11,145 bases of DNA from Ichthyophonus hoferi (taxonomy: Eukaryota > Opisthokonta > Ichthyosporea > Ichthyophonida > Ichthyophonidae), in contig NAOQ01000890.1 in NCBI GenBank assembly GCA_002751075.1, positions 15,327 through 26,471 of the forward strand. The letters are read 5' to 3'. The notes beneath the pieces were generated by a model. That model searched no databases, was not told where the DNA came from, and was given only the letters and a program-made list of their open reading frames with translations. Below are positions 1 to 10,837 of this stretch, in pieces (the stretch's first letter is position 1; each line of letters starts with the position of its first letter). The position numbers and the translations under genes were made by a program.

Positions 1-666
1 TATATATACACCTCTAGAAGCAAAGAAAATACAAAATAAAAATACACCATATCTTATTGGACAATCCTATTTACTCATTCAATTAAGTATATTTTATAAT
101 CCTAGGAAAACCACTCATTTGAAAGTTTTAATTCTTTTTTTAAAAAATGAGAGCCAATCACAATCATAATGATACGTATCAATAAAATAACTTATCATTA
201 TCAAGTTTAGTCAATTAAAGTGAATATTAAAAATAACTAAAATAAAATAATAGATAATATAATAGGACCAATTATAACTATATATATATATATAAAATAT
301 ATCCCTAATACTATTGATGTTAAGAGGTATGTAAAAATGTAAAATAAATACTACCAATTACAGTCCACAATTAAAACTTAACAGCCACCATTCAAACCTA
401 TATCATACCAATCAAAACAATAGGCTTTCATCAATCTCTGAGATAATCATACTTATTCATAATAGTACAATTAATTAATTAATTAATTGCTACCATTATC
501 ACCACCAATCAATGCTCATGTATAAGCCGTGTTTTACATCTCACCAACCTATTACCTAATCGTATTGGATTTAAAATGTGAAATATTTCGTAGCATAAAC
601 TTTAAAATTTTCAAAATTTCACACTAAAATCCCCCTACCATCTAGCACAGCACATAAAGTACTTAC
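1..666 (-). other. Downstream intron or tail region, no gene found
   Basis: This AT-rich stretch begins (in transcription order) with the GTAAGT donor of exon w24, so it is at least partly intron. I see several CCAAT words, an AATTAATT tract near 470-488, a TA tract near 280-292 and an imperfect inverted repeat at 571-630. No exon with matching phase and splice sites was recognised, so any further tail exons probably lie beyond the window. Confidence 0.6.
571..630. repeat. 60-bp imperfect inverted repeat, MITE-like
   Basis: The left arm carries TTAAAATGTGAAATATTT and the right arm, read on the other strand, TTTTAGTGTGAAATTTTGA. They share a GTGAAAT core and T/A-rich ends around a short spacer. 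It could be a miniature transposon remnant or a chance AT palindrome; no clear target-site duplication is seen. Confidence 0.35.
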
Positions 667-1028
667 CCATCATTCCTTTTCACGCCAGATTCATCTGGAC
701 CAACCAGAGGCGAGGATCCAGTACCATATCGGGTATAAGAGCTATTCGAATGAGTACGTGTGATACTATTGGCTGCAGCAGGTAAAACTGGGGTGGGAGA
801 AGGAGGCGATAGGGTAGTAGGGCCAGTAGAGGTTATGATAGGTACGTTATCATTGGTATTATTATCCGCATTGGGTAGGGTAAGCTTCATAGCAGCTTCT
901 ATATCATGTAGTATATCATGCATGTCGGTTTCCATGGTAATGTCAGGACCTGGCATGATTGGCGGCTGTGGGGTAAGGATAAAATAAGAGGAGGTAATTG
1001 GACGGTTAGGAACTAGAGGTTCTTTGTT
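667..1028 (-). CDS. Myosin exon w24: Pro/Ser/Thr-rich tail segment
   Basis: This is a 362-nt open segment ending at the strong donor GG|GTAAGT and starting at acceptor TGAAACAG. Its base composition is much richer in G+C than the surrounding introns, which supports coding. It encodes [12 protein letters not shown], a Pro-rich [12 protein letters not shown] stretch, an acidic helix-like [19 protein letters not shown], an Asn/Asp stretch and [16 protein letters not shown], ending in [12 protein letters not shown]. No recognised domain. It is likely a flexible tail linker with PxxP-type sites. No ATG fits its 5' end, so it is an internal exon. It is the next tail exon of the myosin if the read-through splice of w23 is used; a separate gene is less likely. 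The gene continues left, but I could not find the next exon. Confidence 0.7.
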
Positions 1029-4000
1029 CTGTTTCAATTATTAACTATGTTATGTATGTATGTATGTATGTATGTAAGAGATAATCTACTACAACTAAAC
1101 AACAAAGTAATATATTCCAGCATACCAACCAATCTTTATTGCAAGGGGTCACTTATAACATACATACATATACTGCCTACCTATCTAACTAACTATATAA
1201 ATATCAAATTCACACCATCATTAGTATACTAATTATAATAGAATTGCTAAGCCAATCATTTCACTTTACTCGCCTCATGTGCAGTCACATTAGCCAATGG
1301 CGTTTTCGAATCTTTCCTCTTAGATAATTTAGGATTATTCATACCTAGTAAAGGGGAGAGAGATAAGTATATGTTCTCAATTTTTAAAAAAATATAAACC
1401 ACGCAAATTGATAAATCAACAATATTAATACAACTGGTTGGCCAATAGAGTATGAGAGATTGACACAATCAGGAAACCAAATAAGGTTATTCTGACACAT
1501 GTACAATGACGCCATTTAGTCAGCTTATATGAGGTATGCACTTTCGCAGAGAGTTAAATGAGCTGATAATTACCCAATAGGATATCCCCAGTTAGAATAA
1601 AGAAAGAAAAAAACATATAGATTAGATTAGAATAGCCTATGTTTACACTGTATTATAGGCTGTAATGGAAACAATTGGAGTAAAGTCACGTAAAGTGAAT
1701 ATAGTATTATATATTATAAAGCCAATAAGGAAGTAAAACTAAAATCTAGCGATAAAGTAACGATCCATACCTACCTAATACTTCAACTAAAACTTAAAAT
1801 TTTAAAGTAGTATTGGATTGGTGAGTTATATATATATTACCCTGTTGTAATAAGCGAATTGTTTCTTCCAGTTTTAAAATCTCCTCCTTTTTCTCATTCC
1901 TGATATGAAGACGTTCCAACCAATCACGAGCCACTGTATTCCCAGGAGAGGGTGTAAGAACCAATAAGGTTAGTGTATGTTTAGCCAGATTAGGAATAGA
2001 TAAAGCATTATTTACCTAGATATAGATATATATATATATATATATAATAGAAATTTCACATGTACCATCAAAATTAGCTAAATTTTAATGTAATAATTTG
2101 ATTGCAATATTTGTTTTTAACTATAAGCATATATAGTAATATAATAGGATAATAGGTTGTGATGGGAATAAGAAATGATTTATGATAGAGAGCATAACTT
2201 TATTAAGCTATGTATATGTATATATATCTAGAACATATACTGAACTATATCTATGGTTATATACCTATACTTCTCTCTCTCTCTCTCTTTCTTTCTCTTT
2301 CTCTCCCTCTCCCTCTCTCTCCCTCTCTCTATACTCTATTCTTATAAGCATTAACAGGTAAAAAATAACTCCACCACTCATAAGGCCTGTGTAAATTAAA
2401 ATATTACCATATTCAATCACAACCACTCATTGTATCACATTAAATTACCTCCTTGTATAAGTATGGCGGCTTTCAACCTATCAGATGCAAGCTTAGCATA
2501 GTGCTTACGAACCAAATGACCTTTTATAGCTGTAGATCAGGGATGTGTGATAATAAACCAAAGATAAAGAGGGAGCGAGAGGGATTGGGTATAGGTGGGA
2601 TGAAGGAGGGGAGGGGGTTAATTAAATAATTAACGAGTGAATTAATAAATATCTTACTTGATTGGGTAAAGTTAATTAAATAATTAGATAATTAAAAAAA
2701 TTAAGATATGTAAATGGTATAGAGAAAGAAAAAGGAAAGCGGGGGTAGGGGAGAGGGAGCAGTTAATTAAGGAATTAGCGAGACGATTAATGAATGGATT
2801 ACTTGATTGGTTAGGGCAATAGCTAATAATTAGGGAATAAATAAGTAGATTGAATTAATTAATTAATTAATTATGAAATTAACTGGCTCAACCATAAGTA
2901 AGGTATTGTTGTAATGGGGTATATGCTTACAGACCTGCTTGTAATAGAATAACTCGGTGTTGGTCTTTATGGTAACGTGTGACTTGCAGCCAACCCCTCA
3001 TCACGGCCTAGGGGAGGGAGAGAGGAAGGTATTGGTACCTATATATAGTAACTATCTATCTATCTATGTTCGTATAGTATATTCTGATATATCTACAGTA
3101 AATGTTTTGACATACCTAAAAATAACCAAATGCAAGCCAAAGGAATATAAGATTTCATTCTATCCATGTATATTTAACCAATAATTTGTATCCATTATTT
3201 TTAAAACAAAACTAATATACGAGGTAGTTAATGTCTCTGTAGAGAATAAATTAATTAATTTTAAAAATAACTCAATCAAGATTTAGAACTGAATTGAATA
3301 TAATTGGTTGGTAGCTATAACAAGCTACAGCCATTGGCTGGTTAAAGGTCAGATGCTATTGTACTATAATAGATTATATATAAATATACATTATAATTAT
3401 TTAAAAATATAAGCCAATATAATTATTCTTTTATATAAACATATTTTAAATAACCAATTAATTGGCATATATATGATAGGACCAATAAAGATACAGTAGT
3501 AATTACCTGTAAATGAACTACCAATTGTCTTGTTCGTTTATATTTTATTCGCTGTGCCCACATACGAGATACTAAATAGAAAGATATGATAGGTTAAATG
3601 TCAGTGGGTCTATAAGGAGGGCAGTATAAAACGGATATAGTAAAGTGATTGGGGGAGATATAATGATATCTATATATAGAATGAATAAAATATAACACAT
3701 AGTAAGGGAGAGGGTAAAGATCACGTCAGGATATATATTACACCTTATTATACTATACTATACTATACTATACTTACCTTTCTGCAGTAATAATATTGCT
3801 TTCCTTATCTTAAGGTATCTCTGACGACTTAGATGGCCTCGGATAACTGTGGATGATTGGTTATTATGTATAGGTATACCTGGAAGTATATATACCTCAT
3901 ATACCTTATATACCTTATATATAAAAACATAAAGCATATACCATAATATATGTATCTATACCTATATATACTATCCTAACATCTTACCTGTTTGTATTTT

Positions 4001-7000
4001 ACAGGCTGCTATCCTCCAATCATGTATCATCTTTCTAACAACCATAGCTCTGAACCCAGCCTATTGGTACAAACGCCATTAGTATTAATTAATAATTAGC
4101 CATATATAGTAATTTCGGTTAATTAACAATCATTGGAGCAACCTGTTTGCTGCAAATAACATGGAGTGATGTAATTAGGGCTTCCAAGGGCTAAATATTT
4201 TAAATATCCAATAAAAATGCGAGAAACTAATATGCTGTTTTAATGGCATGCTAATTATAGATTCAATATACGCATCATATTCATTGGTAGACTAGTGTAT
4301 GTAGAATCGTTCTGATTCGGTTATTAATCGTTATTTTCTAATCAAAATGCTTGGATAAAGATGAAGAAACCGATAAGATATATATATATCTTAATATATT
4401 GTATTATTGACCTTTATACTAATCAGATAATAATATAAAAATGAATCAACCAGTAAAAACCTACACACTCACCTGTATGCACGTAGCTGCCTGGGCTTGG
4501 CTTACATGGAGTGCATGATTCATAACGAATGCCTACCTCCCAATAAATTTTAATACAAGGCATAGAAGTACTTATACACTATAATACATTTTTAGCATTT
4601 AATTTTAATTTTTTGTTTTGTTTAAAACAAGTTAAAATATCCACTATCATTTTAAATATTGCTTCCCATTAAAGGACGTGTATTGTGCATATGAAATAAT
4701 AAAAATAATAAAAGGAATTAAAATATAATAAACCTAAAGAGAGAAGCAAGAGGGGGCAAATGTATATTTAGCCAATAGCAAGCGTATATATATAGATCTC
4801 GCACCTTTAACAGCTAGTAATAAGAGAGATTACATATACAACTTACCACTAACAAGGCCAAGTTAAAATACAATACTAGCAAGCAGCCAACCATCTACCT
4901 GATACATTCTCATAAACGACATAATGATGTCATGCTGTATAACAGGCCAATAGCAAGAATATATATAAATATAGTCAACCATTAGTAACCATAACAACCA
5001 ATAAAAGAGCTCATTAAAACACAAGGCCTACCTGGTGCATTCTCATAAACACCATAGTAATACCGTACTGTATATCCTTAGAACCTATCCCACAAACTCG
5101 TTCACAAGCCCTTTTTGTCGCACTTTTGGCATCTTCATCGCGTTTACCGCGGCACACTAGGCCATGGTATCTATATAAGGTTATTAATTGTGTTATTGCA
5201 TTTCTATATAAAGTTATATATATAGTCCAGTAATAGATGGGTTATTAATTATAGTATTAAATCTCCATGTAAGTTTATAAATTATAGTATTAGATTTACA
5301 TAGAGATAAAGTACGATATAATGCTATACTGTGTGATGATGTTATGATATAAACGTGAATAGTATGTATGATAGTATGGTAATACGTATAGGAGGACCAC
5401 TTGTGAGAAAGGTGGGGTGGGAGGGGAATATGATTGGTAGACACAAACCAATGGGACGGGATTATTTAGATAGAGCCACAGAAATAAGTGGCAAATCGGG
5501 CAATGGAATAATAGGATATATATATATATTAATTGCATAAAAGCACCTATGGAAAGTGAAACTTAAAATCATAATAGAATTTTCTTCACAAATAAAGGTA
5601 TAGAGCCCATGCAAAACTTTAATAGCATATTTAAAATATCCTTAAAATATAAAGCACCAATTATAAAATTTTCGTAAGTAATAGTAATGATAGTATTGGC
5701 ATACGTGTATACAAACTCCTCGTAATCAATTTTGATAGGATATCCGGCTTGTGATATACGAACAACATCCAACACCCTGTAGACCCAATCATAGACCGTC
5801 ATTAAAATTATTCATGTCTATTGATTGATTAGTTGCAATACACCATATTAGGTGATATAATATAATACATAATCTTTCTATAGGATAGTATATGTATGAT
5901 AATTATACCTATCTACCAATAGAAGTGAAGAGTTAAAATGACAAATATATGTAGAACAATCATAAATAAGCACATATTATTCTTAATATAATTATTAAAA
6001 ATACACCATCAATACATGTATACAATATAATATAATTATCTTTAAGTCAATCATAAGCAAGGCTTAAACAATAACACCCTACCAGCCAATTAGTACGTTT
6101 TCTGTTATTTTAAATTATATACAGCAATCAAATATAATATATTAAAACTAAGATAGTTGTAGTTTCAACACTTACCCGGCCGCATGTAATTGGTCAAGAG
6201 CAGCTCTGCCGTCAAATCGTGCTGTAGGGACTTTATTTCTTTTCTCCTATTGGTTGGGTTATGTTAGTCTATTACTATTACTATTTACTATTACTATTAC
6301 TATTATTATTATTATTATTATTACCTTAGATGTAGCCTTACTATTACTCTCTATTCCTTTTGACGTTGCAGCAGAACTGAGATAACCACTTTGATCGGAA
6401 TTAGGTTTAATACATCTTATATAGTGAGGAGTGGTGCTATCTAGTAGGTCCATTAGGCTGCTGAGAGAAGACTAATGAGGGAGAGGGAGAAGGAGTAGGA
6501 GAGAAGGCAAGAGGAGGAGGTATAGAAGGAAAGGTGGGTAGAGAGGAAATTCCAAGCTGTTAGTTAGTAGGTATCAATTGGAGGAGTACGGATATGTATG
6601 ATTTATACATAGTATAGGGTGGGTTATTATGTTATGTTATGTTATATGTCTACGAATGTATGTATGTATGGATGTATAGTAGTATAGTAATATAGTACAT
6701 ATATAAGATATGGTAGATATTAGAATGCTAATGAAAAGAGATAGAAAGAAAAAGAGAGGTAGATGTAATATATTATATTAACCAATAGAATGGCTTACTC
6801 TAAATCGACCAACCACAGTGATAGGCCCTTTTTGTCCTCTCCTACCAGTCTGGTAGCTGTCTTCTTCCTATTGGATAGAGAGAGGGAGAGAGGGAGAGAG
6901 GGAGAGAGGGGGAAGTTTCTAAGATTATATTTCAAAATAATGCGCCCAATTGTGCATAGAGTAAAGAGAAATAGAAATAGGTAAGAGGAGAAATATCAGG

Positions 7001-8223
7001 CAAGAGTAATGGACAGGTTAATACTGGAAACAGTTCATTGGCGAAAAAAAAAATTACCCACCTTAACCTTTACTAGGCTACCTATCATATAGAACCCCTA
7101 TATGCATAAACCCAATCAAATAACTTCTCTAAAATGAGGTTTTTTTTTTGACAAATAATGAAATTAAAAACCAATTGCAAAATAACACTAAAATATATGA
7201 TTAAAAATATAACGCACCTCAGTATTGGCAAATAAACTTTGCACAAACATAGACGCGGATGATTGCATTAATCCTTTGTGTTCAGGCGCAATCTTATCCA
7301 GGTTTTTATTAATGAATTCTGATAGGACAAGGTATGTTAATTGTGACTAAATAAAATAAAAGTTATTCATTACAAATGGCCATACGTAATTTTTTTTTTT
7401 AAAAAAAGCTTTTTTCAAAAACAAATCAAATAAAATTATTTAAAATTAATAAAAATTTCGATCAATTATTGCTATAACCCCAATGGGGGTGCCTATTGGT
7501 TAGTTCATAGATCTGGTCTACCTATAAAGGCAATAAATAGATATGTCTTTCACGGATTGCTTAAGGCCCATGTATAGCTATTACGACATGTCGGACGTCA
7601 ATATGACGTAATATTGTCCTAATATAGATATTTGAAAGATCAAAAGATAGGCTAGTATACGGTAAGGCCAGAAAGACTGCCAGTTAAAATTGCTCTTTAA
7701 TTATTAATTCCATGTTTCCATATATATTATTACACACACAAATTAAAGTCTGGAAAATGTATTAATTATTCAATAACAATTTAATTAAATTTTATTGAGC
7801 TAATAAACTCGGGTATATATGCAGTATGGGCAATACATAGCCAATAATTAATAATTAGATCATCTTAAAATAAGATTATACTAAACCAATCATCAACTCA
7901 TTTTAAAATATCCAGTGATGGGAAATATTTATTTCACAATATAGATTGATTCTATCAGTTTTATATGAAGATGATTCTAAGAATACATGCCAACAAGATC
8001 ATAGAGTTATAGAGTAATTCATATAGATGGAACAGAAAGAAAGATGATTTGATTAGCATATATATATATATATATAAACCTACCTGAGGTATTATATTGC
8101 ACATCCATAGCAAAATGCTTCACTGTAAAGACACAACTAGAGGCTCCTCCCTTATAAGCTACCAATAGGAATGCGTTTTTTATAAATATAAAATTGTATG
8201 GCCGTGTTAGAACATATTTATAG

Positions 8224-8255
<32 letters not shown>

Positions 8256-10805
8256 ATGTATGTATAGTAGTAGGATAGTATGTCTGATAGTATGAGAGTG
8301 TAGCACTTATACTATACTATACTATACTATACTATACTATACTATACTATACTATACTATACTATACTATACTATACTATACTATACTATACTATACTAT
8401 ACTATACTATACTATCTATATTATACACAATATAATACTACACTACACATGATAACCTACGAATAAAAGCCTTCTGTCCCTTCATAGACTGATATAATTG
8501 GGTAGTATAGGCGGTTGCATCAACTGCACGTTGAAGTTGGCATTGCTATAAAAGGAAATAGAGTAAGATAGTAGTATAGTGTATAGTACATAGTATATTG
8601 TACATAGTGTATATTGTATAGTACATAGTGTAGTATAGTATATAGTGTATAGTATAGAAGATATAGAGGCAAAGAAAATTAGTACAGAGATAAGACGTGC
8701 TTAAAATGCGTTTAAATATATGAAAAATGAGTATACAATAGGCTTAAAATAAGTATAAAATCTGGTTTAAATATCTTTAAAATAAGTATAAATAGGCCTA
8801 AAACAGGCATAATAGAAGATATACAGGTATAACCATATATAGACATATACGTCACCTCATCCAATAGCTGCAAGACGCCTGATGCTCCCTCCAATAGATC
8901 AAGGCAAGGCCTATTATCTGTATAGCTAACAAACGACCAGTTGATTTGTTCACGCTGGTAAACCTGTATGGTGATTGGGTATCAGGTAATTAGTAATTAA
9001 TGATTAAAAATTAGTTAATTAGCTAAAGATTTAATTTTTAAAATAATTAAATCCTTTAATTATTTATATTCGTATACCTGTATGATGATAGGGCAATAAA
9101 ATATATTAGGCATTGGTATATTATGGTATATATATAGACTACTTCTCCCTCTCTCCCTCTCCCTTTCCCTCTCCTACCTCCTGCTCTATCCTAAAGACCT
9201 GTCCCACAAACTGTTGTTGTAGCTTCTCATTGGCGTAGTTTATACAAAGCTGTTCCAAACTATTATAGTTAAACCGTTCAAACCCATAAATATCAAGGAT
9301 ACCTGTGATGGGTGGAAAGTGGGGTGGAAGAAATGTGATTGGCAGGTTATAAATAGATATATATGGGTAGATAAAGTGTAATTGGTAGGTTATATATATA
9401 TATATATATAGAGATGGGTGTAGGTGGGTGTGTGGAGGGAGTATGATTGGATGATAGGATTATAGTGTGATAAAATTATAGGAAATGCAAATACATATAT
9501 ATGCATATAATATTAACAGTTAAAATTTAAAATTTAAGTATAATTATAAATATAAATACAACTACAAATACGAATACATATATGCATATAATATTAACAT
9601 TTAAAATTAAAATTAAAAGTTAAAAAATTAATAACCCATTACAAAGTGAAGAAAAGGAAACCCAATCAAATAACCAGTCTTTAGAAAGTCATTAGTACGG
9701 ACCAATAAAACTCATCGCCTCATTAGTAGCGGTTCCCTGATTGATCATATCTACTAGGTACAAAAAAAGTGCATCATAGATCCCCTTGGCTAAAGAATCA
9801 CGGAGTGATGCTGCTTGCTCTCTAGTGGTTGGCTTAAAGAACACCTGATGTGATTGGATTAGGGTCAGTGCATAGTATGTTAGCATATATATAAATACAG
9901 GTATGGTATAGGAAAATATATTATAATATCTAATATATCAGTTAATAGGGATGCTACAGGCTGGTATTCTATTGGTAGTAGTAGGTTTAAAACAGGTGTC
10001 GATTGGGCACAGATCTGAGATAAGGATAGATTAAGCATATGTGTATGTATGTGCATGTGTATATGTATGTCTGTATGTATGCACCTATCCATCTATCCTG
10101 GTTAACCAATCATCACATCATGTTGATTTACATACACCCATATGTAGATATATAAACATAGCCGATAGTTATATTCCACCCACCATATGTCCCAATAACA
10201 CATCATACTGGGTCTTTAAAATATTAAAATTTAAAATAGCATAACTCACCTCTCCCCGTAGAGCTAGTCTCTTAGTAACCAACGCCTGCCATAGTACCTC
10301 CGACTCTACCTCCAATAGAGAGGCTACAAAAGCTAATCTATAAATAGATATCCAATCAGTGTTGGGTAGTATTATCATAGGTGTACGATGGTCTAGCTAT
10401 ACTTATATGTATATGTATATGTATATGTATATAAAAGGGTATAGTATAAGTATAGCAAATAGATCAATATAGACATCCTAAAACACACAGATAAAACAAT
10501 ACTCAAACACACATATATATAGAGAGATATAGCTCTAATATAGTAGACAAATATAAAACATAAAAATACATACACATACTTATAAATCTCCCTCTCCCTC
10601 TCCTTATACACATACAACCCTACTTTGAGTCTTCCTCCTTATCGATCTGAGCATTTCCCTGCCTGTCAAACCCCACAACTATTTGCCCTAAATGAAGAAT
10701 AGCTGCCAAGGTTTTAAAGAGAGATCGCTGTATAGGTGGGTAGTAAAGGATGTAAGGTTGCCTGTAGTTGTGTATGTAGGTATGTGGGCATGTATGAATG
10801 GATGG

Positions 10806-10837
<32 letters not shown>

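Noticed and set aside
480-560. Possible further tail exon left of w24
   Set aside because: Short frames here lack a donor with suitable phase or meet stops quickly; nothing supports coding.
760-987. Plus-strand open frame of 75 codons
   Set aside because: It is the antisense of the Pro/Ser/Thr-rich exon w24; no domain and no splice context on that strand.
1934-2016. Open frame upstream of exon w22 reading [18 protein letters not shown], reminiscent of a hAT transposase dimerisation region
   Set aside because: The resemblance is short and lost where the hAT motif should continue. The stretch contains a CCAAT/ATTGG word typical of introns, and the phase-matched ATACAG acceptor at 1934 gives a proper IQ6 without it.
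2341-2400. Possible extra exon between w21 and w22 (a CACAG acceptor near 2388)
   Set aside because: No donor or phase-compatible frame follows, and the IQ6 motif is already complete without it.
5214-5540. Overlapping open frames on both strands in the intron between w14 and w15
   Set aside because: Tyr/Ile-rich low-complexity translations of TA repeats with no motif; flanking exons already join in phase.
6790-6984. Plus-strand open frame including an Arg/Glu/Gly repeat
   Set aside because: Shadow of exon w11 and of the GAGAGAGG microsatellite.
7590-7625. Possible hairpin or CRE-like element (GACGTC and TGACGT words)
   Set aside because: Arms match poorly and two such words in a 765-bp intron are not enough to call a regulatory site.
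8311-8415. Possible CRISPR-like or satellite centromeric array
   Set aside because: Units are 5 bp with no spacers and only 21 copies; it is a simple microsatellite inside an intron.
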